A DNA stretch of 64,000 nt, taken from assembly GCF_900099935.1 (NCBI RefSeq), contig NZ_FNEK01000014.1:1-64000 (forward strand), in the 5' to 3' direction. The notes under the pieces are model-generated. The model did not search any database, had not been told where the DNA came from, and saw nothing but the letters and a program-made list of their open reading frames with translations. Position 1 is the first letter of the stretch; every line of letters begins with the position of its first letter. The stretch comes from Aliiruegeria lutimaris. Its GTDB lineage: Bacteria > Pseudomonadota > Alphaproteobacteria > Rhodobacterales > Rhodobacteraceae. The position numbers and the translations under genes are program-made. Shown piece after piece: positions 26,650 to 35,007 of this stretch.

Positions 26650-27633
26650 ATGAACAAATTCACCAAACGCCTGACCACTGGCATGCTCGCCTGTACGGTG
26701 TCGCTCGGCGCAATGGCCGCGATGGCGGATACCTATGTCGTTGCCGTCGGCTCGGCCTCGAACAGTCTTCAGGGCCTGAGCGCCAAGAAGTTCGCCGAGG
26801 ATCTCCAGGCCAAGCTGGGCGATGCCCACACGGTCGAGTTCTATGCTGACGGCCAGCTTGGCGACGACAAGGAACTGATGCAGAAGATCCGGCTCGGCAC
26901 GGTCAACTTCACGCTGATCTCGTCGATCATGACCAACGTCGCGCCCGAATTCGCGCTTTTCGACATGCCGTTCCTGGTTCAGAGCCGGGATCACCTGAAA
27001 GCGATCGACAAGGAAATCGTCCAGCCGGTCCTCGCGCCCAAGGCGGCCGAAGAAGGCCTGAAGCTGATTTCCACTTGGGAAAACGGCTTCCGCCAGATCA
27101 CCAACAACACCCGGCCCATCAACACGCCCGCGGATCTTGACGGCCTGAAGATCCGCACCCCGTCCTCGGAATGGCGCGTGATGATGTTCAAGGAATGGGG
27201 CGCCAACCCGACGCCGATGTCCTTCTCGGAAGTGTTCGTCGCACTGCAGACCGGCACCATGGACGGCCAGGAAAACCCACTGACCAACATCACCGGCGCC
27301 AATTTCCAGGAAGTGCAGAAATACCTGTCGCTGACCGGCCATGTCTACTCGCCGATCTACCTGCTGACCTCGATGAAGTCCTGGGACGGCTATCCTCTTG
27401 ACGTGAAGGCCGCTGTCGAGGAAGTCGCCGCCTCCGTTCAGGACTGGGCGCTGGCAGAAGGCGAGAAAGCCGACAACTCGCTGGTCGACAAGGTCAAGGC
27501 TGCCGGCATGGAAGTGAACGTGGCTGACAAGGCCGCCTTCATCGAGGCCGCCGCGCCGATCTACAAGGCGTTCGCGGAGAAAGTTCCCGGCGGCGACGAA
27601 CTCGTGAGCAAGGCACAGGCCCTCGCGAAGTAA
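26650..27633 (+). CDS. dctP: TRAP transporter substrate-binding protein DctP
   Basis: A 327-residue periplasmic solute-binding protein of a tripartite ATP-independent transporter. The signal peptide covers about residues 1-26 (ending AAMAAMADT). Family marks: YADGQLGDDKELMQKIRLGT, the ligand-arginine segment GLKIRTPSSE, and GTMDGQENPLTNI. It starts after GAGGGAGGAAGGTCTC. Context (PdxA2, GntR) points to a sugar-acid substrate. A strong hairpin separates it from dctQ, allowing excess binding protein over the membrane subunits. Confidence 0.92.
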   Translation: MNKFTKRLTTGMLACTVSLGAMAAMADTYVVAVGSASNSLQGLSAKKFAEDLQAKLGDAHTVEFYADGQLGDDKELMQKIRLGTVNFTLISSIMTNVAPEFALFDMPFLVQSRDHLKAIDKEIVQPVLAPKAAEEGLKLISTWENGFRQITNNTRPINTPADLDGLKIRTPSSEWRVMMFKEWGANPTPMSFSEVFVALQTGTMDGQENPLTNITGANFQEVQKYLSLTGHVYSPIYLLTSMKSWDGYPLDVKAAVEEVAASVQDWALAEGEKADNSLVDKVKAAGMEVNVADKAAFIEAAAPIYKAFAEKVPGGDELVSKAQALAK

Positions 27634-27646
27634 CAGACCCCACACT

Positions 27647-27671
27647 GCCGGCCGGGATGTTCCCGGCCGGC
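27647..27671 (+). terminator. Intra-operon hairpin between dctP and dctQ
   Basis: GCCGGCCGGGA-TGT-TCCCGGCCGGC is a perfect 11-bp stem with a three-base loop, 13 bases after the dctP stop and 19 before dctQ. No T-run. It probably stabilises the dctP message or partially terminates transcription. Confidence 0.7.
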
Positions 27672-27690
27672 GGATCTTCGGACAGGACCC

Positions 27691-28254
27691 ATGATCGCAT
27701 ACTTCCAAAAGGCGCTCCTGCGCCTCGTGGAGACCATATCGCTTGCTCTGCTGGTGATACTGGCGCTCTCCGTGCTCTACTCCACCCTCATGCGCTATCT
27801 TGGCGCCTCGCCCACGTGGTATGACGAGATCGCCAGCGTTCTGCTCGCGTGGCTCACCTATTTTGGGGCCACCTACGCGATGCTGATGCGTCAGCACATG
27901 GGCTTTGCCGGGCTCGTGACCGCGCTTCCCGGCAAGTTGTCTGTCGGGCTTGCCCTGTTCGGCGAGTTGCTGGTTATCGTCTATTTCGCCATCACCGGCT
28001 ATTTCGGTTACCTCGTGCTCGAGGTCGCGGCCTATGACGCGCTGCTCAGCCTGCCGTGGCTCTCTCTCGACTATATCCAGGCGATCATTCCGATCTCCTC
28101 GGTGCTGATGATCGTCAGTTCCCTGCTGACCATGCCGCAGGCGATCCGCGATGCCGCCGAAGGCGTCGATCCCGAGCATGTCGAGATCGAAGAGGCCATC
28201 GCCGAAGCCGAGGTGGAAGCGAAATCCTACACGTTCAAGGAAAACCGGTCATGA
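27691..28254 (+). CDS. dctQ: TRAP transporter small permease DctQ
   Basis: A 187-residue inner-membrane subunit with four hydrophobic helices (about residues 17-37, 50-70, 88-110 and 128-150) and the DctQ signature near helix 2 (WYDEIASVLLAWLTYFGATY). A hydrophilic, glutamate-rich tail ends the protein. It overlaps dctM by four bases (ATGA), so the two are translated together. Confidence 0.9.
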   Translation: MIAYFQKALLRLVETISLALLVILALSVLYSTLMRYLGASPTWYDEIASVLLAWLTYFGATYAMLMRQHMGFAGLVTALPGKLSVGLALFGELLVIVYFAITGYFGYLVLEVAAYDALLSLPWLSLDYIQAIIPISSVLMIVSSLLTMPQAIRDAAEGVDPEHVEIEEAIAEAEVEAKSYTFKENRS

Positions 28255-29531
28255 TCCTGCTTGCTACGACCGTTGTGCTGATCACCCTGATCATGATCAA
28301 CGTACCCATCGCGGTGGCCATTGGCATCGTCGCGCTTGGCGGCTTCGCGTTTACCACCGGGACGGAGCAGCTCACCAGCATGGCCATCGCGCTCTATAGC
28401 GGCGCGACGTCTTTCCCGCTGATTGCGATCCCGCTCTTCATCCTGGCCGGAAACCTGATGAATACTTCGGGCATCTCGGTCAAGCTCATCAACTTCATCA
28501 CAGCGCTGATCGGTTTCGTCCGCGGCGGGCTCGGCATGGTCAATATCGGCGTCTCGATGGTCTTTGCTGAGATCTCCGGCTCCGCCGTGGCCGATGTCGC
28601 GGCCACGGGTACCGTGCTGATCCCGGAAATGAAGCGCCGGGGCTATTCGCGCACGCTCGCCGCGGCGATCACGTCCTCCTCGGCCTCGCTCGCTATCATC
28701 ATCCCGCCTTCCATCGCCATGATCCTCTACGGCGCGATCTCCGAGACATCCGTGCTGACGCTCTTTGTCGCCGGTATCATCCCCGGTTTTCTCGGCGGCG
28801 GTCTGCTGATGGTCGTCACTTACATCCTGGCCGTTCGCTATGACCTGCCGCGCGCCGAAGGGTTCGACCTGCGGCTTGTCGCAAAGACCTTCCGCGAAGC
28901 TTTCTGGGCCCTCACCCTACCGGTGATTATCCTTGGCGGCATCCTGACAGGTATCGTGACGGCCACCGAGGCCGCTGGGCTTGCCGTGTTCGCCGCGTTC
29001 GTCATCGGCGTCTTCATCTACGGCAATCTCGACCTTGCACACCTGCGCCGTGCCATGCTCGAGGGGATCAGCCAGACCGGCGTCGTGATGCTGCTGGTCG
29101 CCACCTCCGCCGCACTGGGCCTGTTCCTGACCCAGGCGCAGGTGCCGCAAAACCTAGCAGCGCGGATCACGGAATACACGACCAACCCCTTGATCGTGTT
29201 GGCCCTGCTGAACATGCTCCTGCTGGTGCTCGGCATGTTCCTGCACGGCGCAGCGGCGATCATCCTGGTCGTGCCGGTCGTGATGCCACTGGTGAACGCC
29301 GTGGGCATCGATCCGGTTCATTTCGGCATCATGCTGACGCTGAACCTCGCCATCGGACAGCAGACACCCCCGGTGGCCTCCGTGCTCATCACCTCCTGTT
29401 CGATTGCCAAGTCGGGGATATGGGAAACCTCGCGGACCAACCTGCCCTTCATCGGCGTTCTTGCTTTCATCCTGCTGCTGGTGACATACGTGCCGCAGGT
29501 GTCGCTGATACTGCCGAGCCTGCTCGACTAG
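28251..29531 (+). CDS. dctM: TRAP transporter large permease DctM
   Basis: A 426-residue transport subunit with about 11-12 membrane helices; it couples sodium entry to solute uptake. Typical elements are IPLFILAGNLMNTSGIS, FAEISGSAVADVAATGTVLI, and SSASLAIIIPPSIAMILYG, with the second repeat containing TEAAGLAVFAAF and NLAIGQQTPPVASVL. The length fits the family. It is followed by two hairpins, at 29570-29608 and 29681-29703. Confidence 0.93.
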   Translation: MILLATTVVLITLIMINVPIAVAIGIVALGGFAFTTGTEQLTSMAIALYSGATSFPLIAIPLFILAGNLMNTSGISVKLINFITALIGFVRGGLGMVNIGVSMVFAEISGSAVADVAATGTVLIPEMKRRGYSRTLAAAITSSSASLAIIIPPSIAMILYGAISETSVLTLFVAGIIPGFLGGGLLMVVTYILAVRYDLPRAEGFDLRLVAKTFREAFWALTLPVIILGGILTGIVTATEAAGLAVFAAFVIGVFIYGNLDLAHLRRAMLEGISQTGVVMLLVATSAALGLFLTQAQVPQNLAARITEYTTNPLIVLALLNMLLLVLGMFLHGAAAIILVVPVVMPLVNAVGIDPVHFGIMLTLNLAIGQQTPPVASVLITSCSIAKSGIWETSRTNLPFIGVLAFILLLVTYVPQVSLILPSLLD

Positions 29532-29569
29532 GACGGCCCGACCCGGTCGTATCTCGTGAAGTTGATCCT

Positions 29570-29608
29570 GTCGGGCGCCCAGCCTTGTAGAAAGCCTGGG
29601 CGCCCGAC
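29570..29608 (+). terminator. Long hairpin after dctM
   Basis: GTCGGGCGCCCAGCC pairs with the mirror-image GCCTGGGCGCCCGAC with one small mismatch, 39 bases after dctM. A T-run is lacking; a better terminator follows at 29672. Confidence 0.55.
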
Positions 29609-29671
29609 TTGCACATCCCGGTTCTCGAAACCTCACCCGGGGCTGGTCCCTACCCCCTTCCCCAACAACGC

Positions 29672-29713
29672 AAAAAATAGCCGCAGCGGTCGCGCCGCTG
29701 CGGTTGTTTTTCT
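29672..29713. terminator. Bidirectional terminator between dctM and dorA
   Basis: CCGCAGCGG (29681-29689) and CCGCTGCGG (29695-29703) form a 9-bp stem. TTGTTTTTC follows on the plus strand and TATTTTTTG on the minus strand, so it can stop transcription from both converging genes, dctM and dorA. Confidence 0.8.
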
Positions 29714-29772
29714 TGCGATCCTTCCGCTGGCAATATCGTCAGCATTTCCGCGAAGGGACGGTTTCGGAGGCG

Positions 29773-32244
29773 TTAGCCGTGCACCGGCTCGGAGAAGGCC
29801 GTCACGGCAGGGGCGTCGCCCTGAAACAACTCAAGTTCGGCCATGCAGGTGCAACCAGCGGTGCCCTGTGCGAGCTTCGACGTCGGAATGTCCGGCGTGA
29901 GCACGTTCGGATCGCCGTATTTGCAGACCGATCCCGCCTCGCTGGCGTCCGCCGGGTCGTACCAGGCGCCTTCCTGCAACTGGATCACGCCGGAACGCGT
30001 GTCTTCGGTGACGACCGCCCCGGCAAGAACCTGACCGCGTCCGTTGAAGATGCGCACCACGTCGCCGGACTTGATTCCGCGCGCCTCGGCATCCTGCGGA
30101 TTGATCCAGCACGGCTCCCGACCGGCCACATTGTAGATGTCACGCAGCTTGGCACTGCCATTTAGCTGCGAGTGCATCCGGTATTGCGGGTGGTTCGAGT
30201 TTACGTGCAGCGGATAGGTCGTGTCCTGCTGCCCGAGCCATTCGACCGGTTCGAACCATGTCGCGTGCGGCGGGCAATCGTCATAGCCGTATTTCTCGAT
30301 CGTGTTCGAGTAGATCTCGATCAAGCCAGACGGTGTCGGCAGGCCGTTGAGAAGCGGGTCCTCGCGGAAGTCGGCATATTTCGTCCGGTAGAGCGCCGCT
30401 TCCGGCGTTTCGAACTCGACAAGGGGAACGCCGTTCCAGAACGTCTCGAAATCGGGCATGTCCACGCCCATCGATGCGCCCTGTTCACGTGCCGCGGTAT
30501 AGATTTCCTCGACGAAATCCATATCCGTCCGCCCGCCCGAGAACTCCGGCTCGACACCCAGTCGGGTGGCAAGGTCCTTGAAGATGTCGAAGTCGTTGCG
30601 GGCTTCGAACACGGGATCGATGATCTGCTTCATCCCGATGATCGCCTTGTTGGCCACGACACCGACACGGTCGATATCGTTGCGTTCGGCCGAGGAGGTC
30701 GCCGGCAGGACGATATCGGCATGACGCGCCGTCGCCGTCCACTGGTAGTCCTGAACAATGAAGGTCTCGATCTTCTTCCAGGCCTCGACCATCCGGTTGC
30801 GGTCCTGATGGTGGTGGAAAGGGTTGCCTCCGACCCAGTAGCTGAGCTTGATATCGGGGTAGGTGAAGGTCTTGCCGTTGTGATCGTAGCTCGCACCGGG
30901 GTTGAGCAGCATGTCGACGACACGGGCGCAGGGGATCGAGTTGGTCCCCTTCTCCGCCGGCCATTCCTTCAACTCCTTGCGGTCGCCGATCGCGAAGGAG
31001 GGGCTGCCGAGCTTCGGGCCGTTGGCCATCGGAGCGCCGGGATTGTCGAGATGATACCGCTGGCAGAAGCCGCCGCCGGGCAACCCGATCTGGCCGACCA
31101 TGGCCGCGAGCGTGACGAAGGCCCAGGGGAACTGCTCGCCATATTGCTGCCGTTGCGGCGTCCAGCCGCTGACCAGCATGGAGCGGCCCTGGGTCAGGCG
31201 ACGGGCGAGGTCGCGGATGGTGTCGGCCGGGATGTCGGATTTTTCCGCCGCCCATTCCGCCGTCTTTTCGACGCCTTCCTCGTTGCCCATCAGGTATTCG
31301 GCGAAGATGTCGAAACCGGTGGTGCAGTTTTCAAGGAAATCGCGGTCCAGAAGCTCTTCGGTCAGCAGGGTGTGCGCCATGCCGAGCGCGAGCGCGGTGT
31401 CCGAATGCGGACGCACCTGCAGCCATTCCCCGTCGAGAATCTTGCAGCCCTCGGTTTTCGACGGATCGATGAAGACGGCCTTCTTACCGGCCTTCTTCAT
31501 GTCCTCGAACCAGGCATATTCGCCGTGGTCCGGGATCGCCGCCGAGATCTGGTTGTTCTTGAGCGGATCGGTGGCCCAGAACACGATCAGGTCGGTGTTC
31601 TCGACGATGGTCTGGTGGGTGGATTGGGGGCCGAAGGCGTCGACCTGGCCGAGCACGTAGGGCATGATCGCCTCGATGCCCGCCTTGGAGTAGTTGCTCG
31701 ACGAGACAACACTGCCGCCGGTGAGGTTCATCAGCCGCTTGAGCATCGTCTGCGGGTTGTTGGCCCGGCCGTTCGAGCGCCAGCCATAGGTTCCCGTGTA
31801 GATCGCCCAGGGGCCTTCCTGTTCCTGCACGCGGCTGATCTCGCCGGCGACAAGTTCCAGCGCCTCTTCCCAACTTACGCGGACGAAATCGCCCGTGCCG
31901 CGGGTTTCGGGCGCGGAGCCCGGCCCGTTTTCCAGCCAGTCCCGCCGGACCATCGGGTAGCGGATGCGGCTGGAGGAATAGACTATGTCCTGGAAACCTT
32001 CCAACTGCGGCGTCGGGTGCGGGTCACCTTCCCACGGACGCAAGGAGGTGAAACGGCCTTCCTCGACCTTGGCCCAGAAAGCGCCCCACTGGCAGGACTG
32101 GAGATATTCTCCGTCCACCACGGTTGCGGCCGCGGCCGGACGGAGTCCGAACGGCAGCGTGGAGAGCGCCCCGCCGGCCGCCAGAGCCGACGCAGTGGTA
32201 AGGAACTGCCGCCTTGATAGACGGAATGACGTCTGTGTTTTCAT
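29773..32244 (-). CDS. dorA: Periplasmic DMSO/TMAO reductase, molybdenum subunit
   Basis: An 823-residue bis-MGD molybdoenzyme that reduces DMSO or TMAO as a terminal electron acceptor. A Tat signal is visible (SRRQFLTTASALAAGG). The molybdenum-ligand serine lies in SSNYSKAG, in the DorA/TorA position. The segment TYGWRSNG carries the tyrosine that DorA has and E. coli TorA lacks, favouring a DMSO-reductase type; this rests on recalled alignments. DRNRMVEAWKKIETFIVQD and DIVLPATSSAERND are family core. Length equals Rhodobacter DorA. It is the last gene of dorC-dorD-dorA. The C-terminal GCTCMAEL cysteines are unusual. Confidence 0.9.
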   Translation of the reverse strand: MKTQTSFRLSRRQFLTTASALAAGGALSTLPFGLRPAAAATVVDGEYLQSCQWGAFWAKVEEGRFTSLRPWEGDPHPTPQLEGFQDIVYSSSRIRYPMVRRDWLENGPGSAPETRGTGDFVRVSWEEALELVAGEISRVQEQEGPWAIYTGTYGWRSNGRANNPQTMLKRLMNLTGGSVVSSSNYSKAGIEAIMPYVLGQVDAFGPQSTHQTIVENTDLIVFWATDPLKNNQISAAIPDHGEYAWFEDMKKAGKKAVFIDPSKTEGCKILDGEWLQVRPHSDTALALGMAHTLLTEELLDRDFLENCTTGFDIFAEYLMGNEEGVEKTAEWAAEKSDIPADTIRDLARRLTQGRSMLVSGWTPQRQQYGEQFPWAFVTLAAMVGQIGLPGGGFCQRYHLDNPGAPMANGPKLGSPSFAIGDRKELKEWPAEKGTNSIPCARVVDMLLNPGASYDHNGKTFTYPDIKLSYWVGGNPFHHHQDRNRMVEAWKKIETFIVQDYQWTATARHADIVLPATSSAERNDIDRVGVVANKAIIGMKQIIDPVFEARNDFDIFKDLATRLGVEPEFSGGRTDMDFVEEIYTAAREQGASMGVDMPDFETFWNGVPLVEFETPEAALYRTKYADFREDPLLNGLPTPSGLIEIYSNTIEKYGYDDCPPHATWFEPVEWLGQQDTTYPLHVNSNHPQYRMHSQLNGSAKLRDIYNVAGREPCWINPQDAEARGIKSGDVVRIFNGRGQVLAGAVVTEDTRSGVIQLQEGAWYDPADASEAGSVCKYGDPNVLTPDIPTSKLAQGTAGCTCMAELELFQGDAPAVTAFSEPVHG

Positions 32245-32296
32245 GACATGATCTCCTGTTGTGGTAGTGCCGTATCGGACTTCAATTCGTTCGGCG

Positions 32297-32932
32297 TCAC
32301 GCGGCTGCTTCAGCGTCGCCGGTATCTTCGGCCAGCAACGTCGTCATGGCCCTCGCGAGGGCTGCATAGAATCCGGTGGTGTCATTCTCGGCGCAGGCTC
32401 TGGCGAAGGCCGGCACCCAGCTGCGCAGACGGGCGCGGAGATTGGAAATTGCCAGCTCCGCGTCGATGCCGGTGATCGTGGCGTCAAGCCGCAGGAACTG
32501 CTCCAGAAGCGACAGTTCGATCGTCAGGTGATCGGGCGGTTCCACGAAACCCTCGGCCGGTTTCAGGCCGGTGCTTTCCAGAAGAGCGGCCATTTCGGCG
32601 ACGGGCTCCTGGAACAGCCGGCCCGTTCCGCGATAGGCGGATTCGAACGGTGGGGCGCCCTTCCCGCCGGCGACGCCGAGAAACAGCAGGAAATAGGCCC
32701 GGTTGAGCTTTGCCTGCGCCTCCGCGTCGGTGGGCGGTTCGAGCAGCGCCGACAGGGCCTGCGCAAGGTCGTCGCGAAACCTCGCGTCTTTCTCCAGGAA
32801 GGACAGGGCGGACAGGGACTGCTCCCGTCGCAACGCGGCGATATCCTCCAGTTCGAGCGGAGCTCCGAAAAACACCGCAAAATCCCTGAAAAGATCGGCT
32901 TCGAGTGTTTCGTTGCTGTCGTCTCTCATCAT
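32297..32932 (-). CDS. dorD: TorD/DmsD-family chaperone for the reductase
   Basis: A 211-residue cytosolic chaperone that holds the apo-reductase and its Tat signal until the molybdenum cofactor is inserted. It is all-helical, with the family motif region APPFESAYRGTGRLFQEP (about residues 91-108) and the central EPPDHLTIELSLLEQFLRL (about 129-147, canonical 'E-P-D-H-L'). It lies between the cytochrome and the reductase genes, 25 bases after dorC and 52 before dorA. Confidence 0.88.
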   Translation of the reverse strand: MMRDDSNETLEADLFRDFAVFFGAPLELEDIAALRREQSLSALSFLEKDARFRDDLAQALSALLEPPTDAEAQAKLNRAYFLLFLGVAGGKGAPPFESAYRGTGRLFQEPVAEMAALLESTGLKPAEGFVEPPDHLTIELSLLEQFLRLDATITGIDAELAISNLRARLRSWVPAFARACAENDTTGFYAALARAMTTLLAEDTGDAEAAA

Positions 32933-32957
32933 GATCGTTCCTCTCAGGCGTGCAGGG

Positions 32958-34127
32958 TTAGGAATGTTCCTCCCCGTCCGGCACGTTGTATTGAAGGTAG
33001 GATTTCAGGAAGTAGACCTCGGCCGCGTCGGGACTGGTGTTGTTCTTCATCCCGTCGACGATCCCGATCCACTGGGTGGCCGTGAAGTGACCGAGCGGTG
33101 TCAGGCTGTGGCAGCCGCCACAGGCCGCCTTGTACATTTGCTCGCCATAGGCCCAGAGTGCCGCCTCGTCGGAGACGAGGTTCGCAAGCGCTCCCCATGC
33201 CTCGAAGGTGACTTCCTTCCAGGTCTGGCCGGTATCCGTGTCCACCATGGTTTCGCCAAATTGTGCGGTCTGTGCGAATTCCGCGTTCACGGCGGCCTCG
33301 ATGATGCGTTCGCCCTGGCGCGCGACGATCAGGCGTTCGGCGCCTTCACGCTGCCAGCCCTCCATGCGGACCTTCGCTAAATCGCCGTCCCTCTCCAGGA
33401 CGGTCACACGGGTGCCCGGCAGGATGCGTCCATCCTCCTTCTCATGGGCCTGTGCCTTTTCATTGCCGGACCAGATGCCGTCGAGTCCGAGCGCGAACAG
33501 CACGTCACCCTCATTCGCCTCGATTGCGGGGCTGGCCTGCAATGCCGCGAATTTTTCCCGGAACCCGCTCGACATGTCGGGCATCTTGTGTGCGATGCCC
33601 TTGTGGCAGTCGATGCAGGTATCGCCATTGGCAAAGCCCTCCTGCATCCGCTTTGCGGCATCCGCCGACTGCAATTCGACATTCATGGCGTGCTGCTGAT
33701 GACAGCTGCGGCATTCGCGGGAGTCGGTCTTCTCCATGTAGGTCCAGACCCGCTCGGCCATCTCCAGCCTGTGGGCCTCGAATTTCTCCGGCGTGTCGAT
33801 GATCCCTTTCCAGGAACTGTAGAGCTCACCCAGGGCCTGGTAGTGGTCGACGAGACTTGGGACGAGAGGTTCGGGAACGTGGCAATCCGCGCAGCTTGCC
33901 TGCACGCCCGAGGCGTTGGAGTAGTGCGGGCTCTGCTGGTATTCAACGTAGACGGTATCGCGCAGCTCGTGGCACGAGATACAGAATTCGGTGCTGGTGG
34001 TGGCTTCCATCGCCGTGTGGAGTCCACCCAGAAACAGCATGCCGATTACGATGCCTGCCGTGCCTGCGATACCGATGGCAACCGGTGTCGTCAGCCACCG
34101 GAAGACCGGAGCGATAGGGTTCTTCAT
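32958..34127 (-). CDS. dorC: Pentaheme c-type cytochrome, NapC/NirT-TorC family
   Basis: A 389-residue membrane-anchored cytochrome that takes electrons from quinol to the periplasmic reductase. An N-terminal anchor (about residues 14-36, VAIGIAGTAGIVIGMLFLGG) precedes the NapC/NirT tetraheme domain with CISCH, CADCH, CRSCH and CIDCH. The TorC-type C-terminal monoheme domain carries CGGCH (about residue 335). Five CxxCH motifs and the length match TorC/DorC. It is the first gene of the operon, divergent from dorR, with candidate response-regulator boxes between them. Confidence 0.92.
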   Translation of the reverse strand: MKNPIAPVFRWLTTPVAIGIAGTAGIVIGMLFLGGLHTAMEATTSTEFCISCHELRDTVYVEYQQSPHYSNASGVQASCADCHVPEPLVPSLVDHYQALGELYSSWKGIIDTPEKFEAHRLEMAERVWTYMEKTDSRECRSCHQQHAMNVELQSADAAKRMQEGFANGDTCIDCHKGIAHKMPDMSSGFREKFAALQASPAIEANEGDVLFALGLDGIWSGNEKAQAHEKEDGRILPGTRVTVLERDGDLAKVRMEGWQREGAERLIVARQGERIIEAAVNAEFAQTAQFGETMVDTDTGQTWKEVTFEAWGALANLVSDEAALWAYGEQMYKAACGGCHSLTPLGHFTATQWIGIVDGMKNNTSPDAAEVYFLKSYLQYNVPDGEEHS

Positions 34128-34209
34128 TGTTGGTCCGGGGACAGTCTGTTATTTCGTTGGGAGCGACTTGTCCGGGCAATCTAGACGCGGGATGTAAAGT
34201 CAAATGGCG

Positions 34210-34245
34210 GCAATTGTGAACGAACCCACTGCAATTGTTAATGAA
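34210..34245. promoter_or_regulatory. Candidate DorR boxes (direct repeat, 21-bp phasing)
   Basis: GCAATTGTGAACGAA (34210-34224) and GCAATTGTTAATGAA (34231-34245) match at 13 of 15 bases and are exactly 21 bases apart, two helical turns, as expected for an OmpR-type dimer site. On the minus strand they read TTCATTAACAATTGC and TTCGTTCACAATTGC, recalling the GTTCATA core of E. coli tor boxes. They lie in the dorC-dorR divergent region, very close to dorR, so autoregulation is possible. Confidence 0.6.
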
Positions 34246-34256
34246 ATGAGACGAGC

Positions 34257-34994
34257 ATGAGCATGAGGTGGAGAATTCCCGGGAAATCCCCCAAGGGTAT
34301 CCGCATTGCCGTTGTCGATGACGAACCGATCATCCGCGAGACACTTGGCGCGTATCTGCGCAACGAGGGGATCCAGGTTTTCGACGCGGAGAGCGTGGAC
34401 ACGCTCGTGCGCCTTCTGGATCGGCAGACGTTCGACCTTATCCTTCTCGACATCCGCCTTCCGGACGGGGACGGCCTCATCCTGATGCAGCAGATCCACG
34501 CCGAGACGGATGTGCCCGTGATCCTGGTCACCAGCAAATCCGAGGAAGTCGATCGCGTCATGGGGCTCGAACTCGGCGCGGACGACTACATCACCAAGCC
34601 GTTCTCGCCGCGGGAGCTCCTTGCACGCGTAAACACCGTGCTGCGCCCGACAGCCAATATCCCGGGCGGGCGAGAACCGACCGGCGCGCGCCGTTTTGCG
34701 GGCTGGTCGCTGGATGTCGGTGACCGCCGGCTGACCTCGCCCGATGGCGATCCCGTCCGCCTGACCCATGCCGAATTCGACCTGCTCGCGGCGCTGGTCT
34801 GCCATCCGGGCCGGGTCATGAGCCGCGACGAACTCATCGGTGCGATCGGCGGGCACGAGTGGAATCCGAACGACCGGACGATCGACGTGATCGTGAGCCG
34901 CATCCGGCGCAAGATAGAACCCGACCCAAGCAAGCCGAGCATGATACAGACCGAGTACGGTATCGGCTATGTCTTTGCCGAACCGGTCACGTAA
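34257..34994 (+). CDS. dorR: OmpR-family response regulator DorR/TorR
   Basis: A 245-residue response regulator. Receiver domain about residues 15-128, with acidic pocket VVDDEP, phospho-acceptor aspartate in LILLDIRLPDGDG, switch threonine in VILVTSKSEE and lysine in DYITKPFSP. Winged-helix output domain about 145-242 (LTHAEFDLLAALVCHPGRV, NDRTIDVIVSRIRRKI). The start could be ATG 34257 or ATG 34263. It sits divergent from dorC and tail-to-tail with dorS (13-base gap), an arrangement in which regulator and sensor are not co-transcribed. Confidence 0.88.
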   Translation: MSMRWRIPGKSPKGIRIAVVDDEPIIRETLGAYLRNEGIQVFDAESVDTLVRLLDRQTFDLILLDIRLPDGDGLILMQQIHAETDVPVILVTSKSEEVDRVMGLELGADDYITKPFSPRELLARVNTVLRPTANIPGGREPTGARRFAGWSLDVGDRRLTSPDGDPVRLTHAEFDLLAALVCHPGRVMSRDELIGAIGGHEWNPNDRTIDVIVSRIRRKIEPDPSKPSMIQTEYGIGYVFAEPVT

Positions 34995-35007
34995 TCCGCG
35001 CCGTCAG

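Noticed and set aside
30172-32217. A 681-codon plus-strand frame opposite dorA
   Set aside because: The minus strand encodes a full-length, motif-complete reductase; the plus frame is a codon-bias shadow.
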